Positions 9,906-18,791 of a DNA stretch of 64,000 bases are shown piece after piece. Below the pieces are notes generated by a model. The model saw nothing but the letters and a program-made list of their open reading frames with translations. It made no database searches and had not been told where the DNA came from. This DNA is from Bryobacterales bacterium. Its GTDB lineage: Bacteria; Acidobacteriota; Terriglobia; Bryobacterales; Bryobacteraceae. The first letter of the stretch is position 1; the number at the start of each line of letters is the position of its first letter. The DNA lies in NCBI GenBank assembly GCA_016716385.1, contig JADJWL010000018.1, positions 1 to 64,000 on the forward strand, read 5' to 3'. The position numbers and the translations under genes are program-made.

Positions 9906-9935
9906 TTGACACTCCTTCGACGCGCCTGCTAGATT
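9906..9935 (+). promoter_or_regulatory. Sigma-70 promoter of the glycine cleavage operon
   Basis: A consensus -35 TTGACA (9906-9911) and a -10 TAGATT (9930-9935) are separated by 18 bp. The predicted transcription start is about 9942, only four bases before the gcvT ATG at 9946. The leader is therefore too short for a riboswitch. Confidence 0.65.
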
Positions 9936-9945
9936 GGGCTTTCCG

Positions 9946-11049
9946 ATGTCCCAAGCCGCGCCGCTCCAGGCGACCCCCTTGAACGGGGTCCACCGCGCCA
10001 TGGGCGCCAAAATGGTGGATTTCGGGGGCTGGGATATGCCTGTCCAATATTCCGGCATCCTCGACGAACACCACGCTGTGCGCCGTGCCGTAGGCCTTTT
10101 TGACGTCAGCCACATGGGTGAAATCGAGGTCCGTGGACCCGAAGCCTCCAAGCTGGTGGACTTCGCCGCCACCAATGCTGTCGACAAGCTCAAGGACGGC
10201 CAGGCGCACTACTCGGCCCTGCTCTACGATCATGGCGGCTTTGTCGACGACATTCTCGTCCACAAAGTGAGCGACACGTCTTTCTTTCTGTGCGTGAATG
10301 CGTCGAACCAGGAGAAGGACTTCGAGCACATCCGCGCCGCCAACCGCTTCGACTGCGAGGTGGAGTTCGCCAGTCCCCGCTATGCGCAACTGGCGGTCCA
10401 GGGACCGAAGGCGCTGGAAACGCTGCGCGGGCTGACGACGGTGGATCTTGCCGCCATCCGCTACTACTGGTTCGAAGATGGCGAGGTGTGCGGCATTCCA
10501 GCGCGGCTCGCGCGCACCGGGTACACGGGTGAGGACGGATTCGAGCTGTACGTCGCGCCGGATCACGCCGAACGGGTCTGGCGGGCGGTCCTGGAAGCGG
10601 GCGCGCCGCACGGTATCCGGCCCTGCGGCCTCGGCGCGCGGAACACGCTACGTCTTGAGGCGAAGATGGCGCTCTACGGGCACGAGATCGACGCCACGAT
10701 CAACCCGATCGACGCCGGTCTCGAGTGGATCGTGAAGTACGACAAGGGCGATTTCATCGGGCGCGACGCGCTGCTCGCCGCGCGGGGAAAGCCGCCACGG
10801 CGCAAGCTGGCGGGGTTCGAGATGACAGGCCGCGGCATCGGACGCGACGGTTACGAAGTCCTGGTGGATGGCGAGGTCGCCGGTTGGGTGACGAGTGGAT
10901 CGCCGTCGCCGACCCTTGGCAAGAACATCGGCCTCTGCTACCTGCCCCCCGCGGCGGCGGAAATCGGCCGTCCGATTCAGATCCTGATCCGCAATCAGCC
11001 GGCCGACGCCATCGTCGCCGCCACACCTTTCTACAGGAGAGCGAAATGA
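9946..11049 (+). CDS. gcvT: Aminomethyltransferase (glycine cleavage T protein)
   Basis: A 367-residue T protein, the usual length. It transfers the aminomethyl carbon from lipoylated GcvH to tetrahydrofolate, releasing ammonia and 5,10-methylene-THF, in the cytoplasm. Visible family marks are GGWDMPVQY near the N-terminus, FDVSHMGEIEV, RTGYTGEDGFELY, the LRLEAKMALYGHEID block and the C-terminal RGIGRDGYEV and VTSGSPSPTLGKNIGL segments. ATG 9946 was chosen over the in-frame TTG at 9934, which lies within the -10 region. It is first in a four-gene operon; its stop overlaps the gcvH start as ATGA. Confidence 0.96.
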   Translation: MSQAAPLQATPLNGVHRAMGAKMVDFGGWDMPVQYSGILDEHHAVRRAVGLFDVSHMGEIEVRGPEASKLVDFAATNAVDKLKDGQAHYSALLYDHGGFVDDILVHKVSDTSFFLCVNASNQEKDFEHIRAANRFDCEVEFASPRYAQLAVQGPKALETLRGLTTVDLAAIRYYWFEDGEVCGIPARLARTGYTGEDGFELYVAPDHAERVWRAVLEAGAPHGIRPCGLGARNTLRLEAKMALYGHEIDATINPIDAGLEWIVKYDKGDFIGRDALLAARGKPPRRKLAGFEMTGRGIGRDGYEVLVDGEVAGWVTSGSPSPTLGKNIGLCYLPPAAAEIGRPIQILIRNQPADAIVAATPFYRRAK

Positions 11050-11435
11050 GCACGTATCCCGATACCTACCGGTACACAAAGGAACACGAGTGGGTGGCGG
11101 TCGACGCCGGCATCGGCACCATCGGCATCACGCATCACGCGCAAAGCGAACTTGGCGACATCGTGTACGTCGATCTGCCCAAGGTCGGGGCGAAGGTGGA
11201 TGCGGGCAAGTCGTTCGGATCGGTTGAGTCGGTGAAGGCGGTCAGCGATATCTACTCGCCCGTGTCTGGCGAAGTCACCGAGATCAACGAGGCGCTTTCG
11301 GCCGCGCCGGAGAAGCTGAACGAGGACCCGCACGGTTCCGCATGGCTCGTGAAGATCCGCCTGACCGCGCCCGAAGAAATTCAGAGCCTCATGTCGTCCG
11401 CCGACTATCAAACCTACATCAAGGCTGAGCAGTAA
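11046..11435 (+). CDS. gcvH: Glycine cleavage system H protein
   Basis: A 129-residue lipoyl carrier of the glycine cleavage complex. It begins with the typical YTKEHEWV motif, followed by GITHHAQSELGDIVYVDLP. The lipoyl-accepting lysine is K64 in the SVESVKAVSDIYSPVSG loop. The C-terminal NEDPHGSAWLVKI segment is also characteristic. The start overlaps the gcvT stop (ATGA at 11046-11049); the apparent N-terminal extension in the same frame is antisense-type noise from gcvT and was discarded. Lipoylation would need LipA, whose gene is at 51960 in this window. Confidence 0.97.
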   Translation: MSTYPDTYRYTKEHEWVAVDAGIGTIGITHHAQSELGDIVYVDLPKVGAKVDAGKSFGSVESVKAVSDIYSPVSGEVTEINEALSAAPEKLNEDPHGSAWLVKIRLTAPEEIQSLMSSADYQTYIKAEQ

Positions 11436-11453
11436 TCTCGCCTGACCTCATCC

Positions 11454-12767
11454 ATGCGCTACCTTCCGAAGTCTGATTCTGAACGCCAGGAGATGCTGCG
11501 CGCCTGCGGCCTGGAGTCGCCCGAGGAGTTGTTCGCGGCGATTCCCGAACCCCTGCGGCTGAACCGCCCGCTGGCGCTCGACGACGGCATTTCCGAATAC
11601 GAAATCGTCGATTATTTTCGCGCCCGCTCGGCCCGGAGCGTCGCCGGAGAAGCATCGTTCCTTGGCGCTGGCGCCTACGCACACTATCGCCCGGTGATGG
11701 TCGATACGGTCGTTTCCCGGGGCGAGTTCCTCACCTCCTATACTCCGTACCAAGCCGAACTATCCCAGGGGACGCTCGTCTCGATCTTCGAGTTCCAGAC
11801 GATGATCTGCCAGTTGACCGGCATGGACGTGGCGAATGCCTCGATGTACGACGGCTCGACCGCGGTTCCGGAAGCCGCCATGATGGCCGCCCGGATCACC
11901 GGACGCGATGGGATCGTCGTCGCGCGCACCGTGCATCCGGAATACCGCGAGGTGCTCGAAACCTATGCCCGGTATCAGGGTCTGCCGGTGACTGAAGTCG
12001 GGTACGACGCCGGGACTGGCGCGATCGACCTGGCTGCGCTGGACGCGGCGGTCACCGACGCCACTGCGTGCGTCATCCTGCAGAGCCCGAACTTCTTCGG
12101 CTGCCTCGACGTTGTCCAGGCAGCGGCCGATCTCGCGCACGCGCGGGGCGCGCTGCTAATCGTCGTGTTCACCGAGGCGGTGTCGCTGGGTGTGGTCGCG
12201 CCGCCGGTCGCGGCCGACATCGTCGTCGGGGAGCTGCAATCGTTCGCCATTTCGCCCAGCTTCGGCGGTCCGTACGCAGGCGTGATCGCGACGAAGGAGA
12301 AGTTCATCCGCCAGATCCCCGGCCGGCTCGTCGGGGAAACCAAGGATGTCCGGGGACAGCGCGCATACTGCCTGACGCTGGCCACCCGAGAGCAGCATAT
12401 CCGGCGCGAGAAGGCGACCTCGAACATCTGCACCAACCAGGCGCTCATCGCGCTCATGGCCACCGTGTTCATGTCGGTTTACGGGAAGCAGGGGCTGCGC
12501 GATCTCGCCGCGCAGAACCTCGCCAAGGCGCACTATCTCGCCGGTCAGCTCGACCGCCGATTCGCAGCGCCATTCTTCAATGAATTCGTGGTCCGCACCG
12601 GCAGCCGGACCCCCGAGGCGATCAATGAGGCGCTGCTTGGGAAGAACATCGTCGGCGGGCTGCCGCTCGGGCGCTGGTATCCCGAACTGGCCGATTGTAT
12701 GCTGCTCTGCGCGACGGAGACCGCGCGGCGCGAACACATGGACAGCGTGGCGGAGGCATTCGCATGA
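11454..12767 (+). CDS. gcvPA: Glycine dehydrogenase (decarboxylating) subunit 1
   Basis: A 437-residue N-terminal half of the split P protein. With GcvPB it decarboxylates glycine and loads the aminomethyl group on GcvH. Family marks are the MRYLPKSDSERQEML start, FLGAGAYAHYRP, FLTSYTPYQAELSQGTL (the classic 'YTPYQ.E.sQG' motif), and the REQHIRREKATSNICTNQAL block. This half has the PLP-transferase fold but not the PLP lysine. It starts 18 bp after gcvH, and its stop overlaps the gcvPB start as ATGA (12764-12767). Confidence 0.97.
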   Translation: MRYLPKSDSERQEMLRACGLESPEELFAAIPEPLRLNRPLALDDGISEYEIVDYFRARSARSVAGEASFLGAGAYAHYRPVMVDTVVSRGEFLTSYTPYQAELSQGTLVSIFEFQTMICQLTGMDVANASMYDGSTAVPEAAMMAARITGRDGIVVARTVHPEYREVLETYARYQGLPVTEVGYDAGTGAIDLAALDAAVTDATACVILQSPNFFGCLDVVQAAADLAHARGALLIVVFTEAVSLGVVAPPVAADIVVGELQSFAISPSFGGPYAGVIATKEKFIRQIPGRLVGETKDVRGQRAYCLTLATREQHIRREKATSNICTNQALIALMATVFMSVYGKQGLRDLAAQNLAKAHYLAGQLDRRFAAPFFNEFVVRTGSRTPEAINEALLGKNIVGGLPLGRWYPELADCMLLCATETARREHMDSVAEAFA

Positions 12768-14239
12768 TCAAGAAGGTCCGGTCGCATCCCACCCAGAACG
12801 AGCCGCTGCTGTTTGAGCGCTCCTCCCCGGGCAAGAAGGCCTACCAACTGCCGGCGCTCGATGTGCCGGAGGTGGACCCGGCGGCGGCGCTGGGCGGGGA
12901 GAATGTCCGCGAGGAAATCCCAGGGTTTCCGGAAGTTAGTGAAGTAGAAGTCATCCGTCACTTTACCCGTCTGTCGACATGGAACTACGCCATCGACCTC
13001 GGAGTGTACCCGCTGGGTTCGTGCACGATGAAGTACAACCCGCGCATCAACGAACTCGTAGCGCGGTTGGACGGCCTTGCGTGGGCGCATCCGTATCAGC
13101 CTGAAACGCGATCGCAGGGTGCGTTCGAGGTGATGGCCCATCTCGAACAGGCTTTGGAAGAAATCACGGGCATGGACGCGGTCACGCTCCAGCCCGCCGC
13201 CGGGGCGCAGGGCGAGTTGACCGGCATCCTGCTGATGCGCGCCTATCACGAGAAGCAGGGGAATCCGCGTAAGAAGATCCTCATTCCGGACTCGGCCCAC
13301 GGCACCAACCCCGCCACCGCGGCGATGGTGGGCTATGAGGTTGAGAATATTGCTTCGAACTCGCATGGCATGCTCGACCCTGAGGTGCTGGCCCGTGCGG
13401 TGACCGAAGACGTCGCCGGCATTATGGTGACTAACCCGAACACGCTGGGAGTCTTCGAGCGGGACATTGCGAGGGCCGCCGAGATCCTGCATGCCAAGGG
13501 CGCGCTGGTCTACATGGACGGCGCGAACATGAACGCGCTGGTCGGGATCGCGCGTCCCGGCGACTTCGGCGTCGACGTGATGCACCTGAACTTGCACAAG
13601 ACCTTCTCCACGCCGCATGGCGGAGGCGGTCCGGGCAGCGGACCGGTCGCGGTGAAGAAACACCTCGAGCCATTCCTCCCGGCTCCGCGGCTGAAGACGA
13701 CGGCCGAGGGCTTGCGCCTCGACTTCGACCGCCCGGACTCCATCGGCCGCGTCAGGGCGTTCTACGGCAACTTCGGCGTGCTGGTGCGGGCGCTGGCCTA
13801 CATCCTGGCGCACGGCGGCAACGGACTGCGCAACGCCACGGTCGACGCGGTCTTGAACGCGAACTACATCCGCCGGCGGCTGGAACCGTACTACGACCTG
13901 CCGTATACGGCGCCGAACATGCACGAGGTCGTCTTCAGCGACTCCAAGCAGGCCGCGCGCGGTGTGCGTACGGGCGACATCGCCAAGCGCCTCATCGATT
14001 ACGGCTTCCATCCGTACACCGTCAGCTTCCCGCTGATCGTTCACGGCGCGCTCATGATTGAGCCGACGGAAACCGAAGGCAAGATGGAGATCGACCTCCT
14101 CGTCGACGCCCTCATTTCGATCGCACTCGAAACCGAGAACGATCCGGATGTCGTGAAGTCGGCGCCGCACACCACGCGCGTCAGCCGCGTCGACGAAGTG
14201 ACGGCGGCGCGGCGTCCCGTGCTGCGGTGGAAACCGTAA
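12764..14239 (+). CDS. gcvPB: Glycine dehydrogenase (decarboxylating) subunit 2
   Basis: A 491-residue C-terminal half of the split P protein, which carries the pyridoxal phosphate. The PLP lysine is K279 in HLNLHKTFSTPHGGGGPG. Other marks are the YPLGSCTMKYNPR motif, the LQPAAGAQGEL stretch and IPDSAHGTNPATA. The start ATG overlaps the gcvPA stop. The split PA/PB arrangement is common in Gram-positive, archaeal and acidobacterial genomes, unlike the fused GcvP of Proteobacteria. The 3' end overlaps the next gene by 13 bp. Confidence 0.97.
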   Translation: MIKKVRSHPTQNEPLLFERSSPGKKAYQLPALDVPEVDPAAALGGENVREEIPGFPEVSEVEVIRHFTRLSTWNYAIDLGVYPLGSCTMKYNPRINELVARLDGLAWAHPYQPETRSQGAFEVMAHLEQALEEITGMDAVTLQPAAGAQGELTGILLMRAYHEKQGNPRKKILIPDSAHGTNPATAAMVGYEVENIASNSHGMLDPEVLARAVTEDVAGIMVTNPNTLGVFERDIARAAEILHAKGALVYMDGANMNALVGIARPGDFGVDVMHLNLHKTFSTPHGGGGPGSGPVAVKKHLEPFLPAPRLKTTAEGLRLDFDRPDSIGRVRAFYGNFGVLVRALAYILAHGGNGLRNATVDAVLNANYIRRRLEPYYDLPYTAPNMHEVVFSDSKQAARGVRTGDIAKRLIDYGFHPYTVSFPLIVHGALMIEPTETEGKMEIDLLVDALISIALETENDPDVVKSAPHTTRVSRVDEVTAARRPVLRWKP

Positions 14240-16017
14240 GCCGGCGCACGATTCTGATTCTGGCGGCAGCCGTCCTGCTCCTGCGGCTGCCGTTTCTCAA
14301 CCAGGCGATCCAGGGCGACGACGTCTACTACCTCGCCGGAGCTCAACACGCCCAGATCAACCCGCTGCATCCGAACCATACGAGCTACGCGTTCCTTGGC
14401 GACATGGTCGACATGCGCGGGCATCCGCACCCGCCGCTGAATGCCTGGTTTCTCGGTTTGCTGCTGGCGGCGTTCGGCGACGTTTCCGAAGTCCCGTTCC
14501 ATACGGCCTACATCGTTTTTTCGTTGATCGCCGCGGGGGCGATGCTGTCGCTGGCACGGCGGTTTTCGCCGCATCCGCGGTGGGCCGTACTGCTGTTCTG
14601 CGCAGTCCCGGCGTTCGTGATCAACGGCAATTCGTTCGAGTCCGACGTGCCGTTCCTGGCGTTCTGGATGGCGTCGGTGGCGGCGTTCGCCTCCGGACGC
14701 GCCGGCCTCGCCGCGCTGGCGATGGCGCTCGCGGCGCTCACCGCGTTCCAGGCGGTCCTGCTGACGCCGGTCCTGTGGGCGCACACGTGGATCTTCCGCC
14801 GCGGGGAACGCCGCTGGTGGCTGCTGGCGCTCGTGCCGCCGCTGGCGATCGCCGCTTGGCAGGGCTTCGAGTACGCCGCGACCGGCGCGCTGCCCGCCGC
14901 GGTGCTGCAGGGCCACTTCGACCGCTACGGCTTCCAGGCGCTGGAAAGGAAGCTGGCCAATGCCGCCGCGCTGAGCGTGCATGCCCTGTTTCTTGTGTTT
15001 CCAATGCTCTTGATCCCTGCTGCCCGGCGTGTCTGGCGCAGCCCTGATCGTGAGGCATTTTGGCTGGTGGCGTGGGCCGGCATCTTCTTCGCCGGAGCCC
15101 TGGCGATCTTTTTCGCAGGATCGGCGCGCTACCTGCTCCCGATGGCGGCACCGGTGGCGCTACTGGTTTCGCGGCTTCCGGTTCCCTGGCTGGCCGCGGG
15201 ATGGGCCTTGCAGTGGACGCTCTCGCTGGGCCTGGCCACGGTGAATTACCAGCATTGGGACGGCTACCGCCGCTTCGTCGAGGACCTCCGTCCGCACGCG
15301 GAGAATCGCCGCGTCTGGATCAACAGCGAGTGGGGGTTGCGCTGGTATCTCGAGGCCGAAGGCGGCCTGCCGCTGCTCAACGGGCAAGCCGTCCGCCCGG
15401 GCGATCTCGTCGTGTCGAGCGCCCTCGGCTATCCGATGGCGTTTACGACCGGAGGCGGCGTCCTGACTCCGGTCGCCGAGCGCGAGATCCGGCCGGAGAT
15501 CCCGCTGCGCCTGATCGGTCTCGAGACCCGCTCGGCTTATTCGACGATCGTCAACGGTTACCTGCCTTTCGATGTGTCACGGGGCCCGATCGACCGTGTC
15601 CGCGCCGATCTGGTCGTGGAGCGGGCGCCGGAGCACTCCTGGCTGCGGATGGCGGATGAGGCGGCAGCCGCGCAGATCGTCAGCGGGGTCTATGGCATCG
15701 AGGAAGGACGTTTCCGGTGGATGGGGGAGAGGGCCGTTCTGCTGCTAAAGAGTCCGCCACAGCCGGCGCCGCTGCGGGCCGTGATTTACGTTCCCGACGC
15801 CGCGCCGGCGCGGAAGGTCACGCTACGCCTGGACGGCGAGATCGTCGCGGAACGCACATTCGACGGGGCAGGGCAGTACGAGATCTCCACGCCGGGGCTA
15901 CGTCCGGCCCCTGGCTCGGCGACCGTTGCGGTCGAAGTCGACCGGACGTTCTCGGTTCCGGGAGACCGCCGTGTGCTCGGCGCGATCCTGGTGGAAGCCG
16001 GGTTCGCGCCTGAGTGA
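14227..16017 (+). CDS. Membrane glycosyltransferase-like protein (GT-C / ArnT-PMT type)
   Basis: A 596-residue integral membrane protein. The first ~350 residues contain about nine to ten hydrophobic segments. The first periplasmic loop has QAIQGDDVYYL and the second GHPHPPLNAW. This D-D pair followed by a P-P motif is typical of GT-C enzymes that use polyprenyl-phosphate sugars. The C-terminal ~240 residues are soluble and probably periplasmic, ending in a beta-rich module with RPAPGSATVAVEVDR. Donor and acceptor are unknown. The start is GTG at 14227, inside the last codons of gcvPB, so it is probably co-transcribed with the glycine cleavage operon although no functional link is obvious. 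Confidence 0.75.
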   Translation: METVSRRTILILAAAVLLLRLPFLNQAIQGDDVYYLAGAQHAQINPLHPNHTSYAFLGDMVDMRGHPHPPLNAWFLGLLLAAFGDVSEVPFHTAYIVFSLIAAGAMLSLARRFSPHPRWAVLLFCAVPAFVINGNSFESDVPFLAFWMASVAAFASGRAGLAALAMALAALTAFQAVLLTPVLWAHTWIFRRGERRWWLLALVPPLAIAAWQGFEYAATGALPAAVLQGHFDRYGFQALERKLANAAALSVHALFLVFPMLLIPAARRVWRSPDREAFWLVAWAGIFFAGALAIFFAGSARYLLPMAAPVALLVSRLPVPWLAAGWALQWTLSLGLATVNYQHWDGYRRFVEDLRPHAENRRVWINSEWGLRWYLEAEGGLPLLNGQAVRPGDLVVSSALGYPMAFTTGGGVLTPVAEREIRPEIPLRLIGLETRSAYSTIVNGYLPFDVSRGPIDRVRADLVVERAPEHSWLRMADEAAAAQIVSGVYGIEEGRFRWMGERAVLLLKSPPQPAPLRAVIYVPDAAPARKVTLRLDGEIVAERTFDGAGQYEISTPGLRPAPGSATVAVEVDRTFSVPGDRRVLGAILVEAGFAPE

Positions 16018-16171
16018 CCTACCTCGTTGGCGGCAATCCTTGCGAAGGAGGCGAACGTCCGCGGGATAGCGGGAACTTTCTGCAAAATTCCAGGATCGAA
16101 ACTGGCCGTTCCGGAGTACTATAACCCCAACGCCCAGCGAGGGCGCACGTCCACATCACCGGAGGAACGCT

Positions 16172-17896
16172 ATGCCCGCAGTCCATTGGGATCAGCCGTC
16201 AACCGGACTGGTCAGCGACCCGAATCCGTCCCTCGTCCTCAAGAACGACAAAGGCGGCGCTCTGGTCGCTACCAGCGAGCAGACCGGAGTGGAAGCCGAG
16301 TCGAATGCAGGGTTGGCGCTCCACGCCCACACCAAGTCGACGTTGACGGCGCGCATCCAGTCTGAGGATGCGTCCGGCATGGTCGTCCTGGCGCCGAAGA
16401 GCATCGCCGCGCTCGGCGCGAATCAGACCGGCGCGGTCGCCGTTGCCGGATTCAGCAGCGTCGATCCGGCTATACCCAGCCCGACACAGAACCAGGACGG
16501 CATTGGGGTCGCGGGCCTGACCAATCGCTTCGCGGCTACTGGCGTCGCCGGCGTCGCGCTGGGGCCGCGGTCCTACGGAGTGCGGGGCGAAGCGCAGAGT
16601 GGAACCGGGGTGCGCGGCATCGGGACGCAGGCCGGCGTGGAAGGGCTGAGCGCGGAGTCAAACGGCGTTCGCGGGATCACGTACTCGGGCGCATCGGCGG
16701 GCGTGCTTGGCGCCGCCTCGGCCGGCGGGTCGAGCGGCGTTCGCGGGCAGGCCATCGCCGGACCGGGCGTTGCAGCGCTCTCGCAAGCCGGTCCGGGCGT
16801 CCTGGCGCAGAGTGAGCAGGCCGAGGGCGTGGTAGCGGAGGCCAAAGCGTCGAACGCGGCGGGCGTGCGCGCCAGGAACGATCACTCGAACGGCTTCGGC
16901 GTTGACGGCTCCAGCCAGAAGGGTACTGCGATCCGCGGCATCACCAGCAGCGGGACGGCCGTGGTCGCCGATGCGTTCGGCGGGCGCGCGATCGACGCCT
17001 CGAACTACAGCACAAGCAATCCCGCCATCGAATCCTTTTCGCTCGGCGCTCCAGGCGTGGATGCAATCGGCAACCCCGGAGTGAAGGGGGCGAGCCTGTT
17101 TGGCAGCGATCCGAACGACCTAGACAAGGGCGCGGGCGTGTCGGGCCTTTCGCTCGGCAGTTCCGGCGTCGTCGGGGCTACCCTCACCGGAACGGGCGTT
17201 CTCGGCGTCGGCCATGCGCTTCTGGGAGCCTGGGCGGGGGTGTTCCGAGGTAACGTCTTTGTGGACGGCATCCTGCTCAAGCAGGCGTCGTTCTTTTCCA
17301 TCGATCATCCCCTGGACCCGAAGCGGAAGGTGCTGAACCACGCCGCTGTCGAGGCGCCGGATCACAAGACCTTCTACGACGGCGTTGTCGAACTCAATGC
17401 GCGAGGAGAGGCCAGAGTCAGGCTGCCGAAATGGTTCGCGGCTCTCAACGACGTCAAGACGTTGTGCTACCAGCTCACTCCGATCGGCGGACCCGCGCCG
17501 GATCTGCACGTCGGCCAGCCGTTTAACGGGAGCCAGTTCGTCATCGCGGGCGGTCAGCCGAAACAGCGAGTGAGCTGGCAGGTGACGGGAATGCGCATTG
17601 ACGCCTTCGCGAAGGACAATCCGGTGGTTGTCGAGCAGAAGCGATCCGAAGCGCGCCCGACGGCGCCGGAACCCTCGCGCAAGGACCTGGAGAAGCTGGA
17701 AAAGACCTTGCGCACCGCCGGGGCCAGCCGTGAAAAGGCGGCCGAGGGCGCGAAGATGGCGATCGAGCAGATCCGGTTCCCGGAGGCTCGGGAGACGGAG
17801 CCGGCGGTCGAGCCGGAAGGGGGGCTGCGGGCCGTGGCGTCGGCCGCGAAGAAGCTCTTTGCCGTGCTGGAACGCCTCAAAGGCGCGTCGGCATGA
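16172..17896 (+). CDS. Repetitive GVxG protein with a conserved C-terminal 'IDHPLDP' domain
   Basis: A 574-residue protein. Residues ~100-360 are low-complexity repeats built on short GVxG units (GVRGEAQSGTGVRG, GVEGLSAESNGVRG, GVLGAASAGGSSGVRG), which suggest a beta-solenoid or fibre-like stalk. Residues ~365-485 form a conserved domain seen in various bacterial surface-type proteins: FFSIDHPLDP at 375-383, then VEAPDHKTFYDGVVELNARGEA, LCYQLTPIGG, FVIAGGQP and VSWQVTGMRIDAFA. The last ~90 residues are charged and helical. No signal peptide is visible, so the export route is unclear. The start ATG follows a strong GGAGG at 16160-16164. It is monocistronic, flanked by a 154-bp gap upstream. 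Confidence 0.8.
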   Translation: MPAVHWDQPSTGLVSDPNPSLVLKNDKGGALVATSEQTGVEAESNAGLALHAHTKSTLTARIQSEDASGMVVLAPKSIAALGANQTGAVAVAGFSSVDPAIPSPTQNQDGIGVAGLTNRFAATGVAGVALGPRSYGVRGEAQSGTGVRGIGTQAGVEGLSAESNGVRGITYSGASAGVLGAASAGGSSGVRGQAIAGPGVAALSQAGPGVLAQSEQAEGVVAEAKASNAAGVRARNDHSNGFGVDGSSQKGTAIRGITSSGTAVVADAFGGRAIDASNYSTSNPAIESFSLGAPGVDAIGNPGVKGASLFGSDPNDLDKGAGVSGLSLGSSGVVGATLTGTGVLGVGHALLGAWAGVFRGNVFVDGILLKQASFFSIDHPLDPKRKVLNHAAVEAPDHKTFYDGVVELNARGEARVRLPKWFAALNDVKTLCYQLTPIGGPAPDLHVGQPFNGSQFVIAGGQPKQRVSWQVTGMRIDAFAKDNPVVVEQKRSEARPTAPEPSRKDLEKLEKTLRTAGASREKAAEGAKMAIEQIRFPEARETEPAVEPEGGLRAVASAAKKLFAVLERLKGASA

Positions 17897-17943
17897 TATC
17901 GCGCGGCCCGTTTGCGAGCGTCCGCCCAGGACTCGCCGGAGTT

Positions 17944-18786
17944 CTAGAGTTTGTACGCCTCAATCGCGGTGCCGCGCAGGATGCGTTCCTGTTCGGTGGC
18001 GGTTAGCGTGCCGATCCAGCGGCGGACCATGCCCGCCCACTCGCCGTAGCTGCCGGCGGCCAGCAGAACCGGCCAGTCGGAGCCGAACATCAGCCGCCGC
18101 GGCCCGAACGCATCCAGCACCACTTCGTAGAAGGGCCGGAGGTCGGCTTCCTTCCATCCGGCCCAGTCCGCCTCGGTCACCATACCGGAGATCTTGCAGT
18201 ACACGTTCTCGCGCTCGGACAGCTCGAGAATCCGGGTCCGCCAGGGCTCCAGCGCCCGGTCGCCGATCCTGGGTTTCGCGATGTGATCCAGGACAAAGAC
18301 CATGTCGGTGTGGCGGTCGGCGAACTCGATGGCGTACGGCAGGTGCCGCTCGTAAACGAGGATGTCGTAAGCGAGGCCGTGACGCGACAGCCGGCTCACG
18401 CCCGCGTTGAAATCGGCGCGCAGGAGGAATTCGTCGTCCGGTTCGTCCTGCACGATATGGCGCAGTCCCTTGAGTTTCCGGCGCGGCGCGAGTTCCGAGA
18501 GCGAGTCTTCGACATCCGCATCGGCCAGGGGCGCCCATCCCACCACGCCCACGATGTACGGGTGTTCCTCGGCCACTTGCAGCAGCCACCGGGTCTCTTC
18601 CAGAGTCTGGCGCGCCTGCACCGTCACGGCGCCTTCGACATTGGCCTCAACCATCTCGCGATGCAGGTCCGCGGCGGTAAAGCCGCGCCGCAGTGCGGCC
18701 ATCCCGTCGTGGATCCAGCCGTATTCCTCGGCCGAGTAGTTCCAGAAGTGCTGGTGGGAGTCGATTGCGGGAATCGGAGCGGACAT
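17944..18786 (-). CDS. Amidohydrolase, L-fuconolactonase-like
   Basis: A 280-residue TIM-barrel hydrolase of the amidohydrolase-2 family. Metal-site marks are the N-terminal DSHQHFW (H11, H13), the VLDHIAKP histidine and FGSDWPV aspartate near the end. The IDSHQHFWNY start and GLRHIVQDEPDDEFLL stretch match the L-fuconolactonase / 2-pyrone-4,6-dicarboxylate lactonase branch, which opens sugar-acid lactones. Substrate is inferred only. It lies 5 bp after an aldo/keto reductase; fuconate-type pathways often pair such a lactonase with an AKR-type dehydrogenase, which fits. A TAAAAT hexamer overlaps the AKR stop seven bases upstream and could be chance. Confidence 0.88.
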   Translation of the reverse strand: MSAPIPAIDSHQHFWNYSAEEYGWIHDGMAALRRGFTAADLHREMVEANVEGAVTVQARQTLEETRWLLQVAEEHPYIVGVVGWAPLADADVEDSLSELAPRRKLKGLRHIVQDEPDDEFLLRADFNAGVSRLSRHGLAYDILVYERHLPYAIEFADRHTDMVFVLDHIAKPRIGDRALEPWRTRILELSERENVYCKISGMVTEADWAGWKEADLRPFYEVVLDAFGPRRLMFGSDWPVLLAAGSYGEWAGMVRRWIGTLTATEQERILRGTAIEAYKL

Positions 18787-18791
18787 CGGCC

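Noticed and set aside
9782..9945. Possible glycine riboswitch before gcvT
   Set aside because: A consensus promoter (TTGACA-18-TAGATT) ends ten bases before the ATG, leaving no leader, and no paired-aptamer core motifs were seen.
8180..9982. 600-codon open frame on the plus strand
   Set aside because: Antisense to the first PSCyt gene, low-complexity composition, no recognisable motif.
16018..16171. Possible CRISPR or repeat array around the GVxG gene
   Set aside because: The repetition is in the protein, with irregular unit length and no spacers; the gap itself has no direct repeats.
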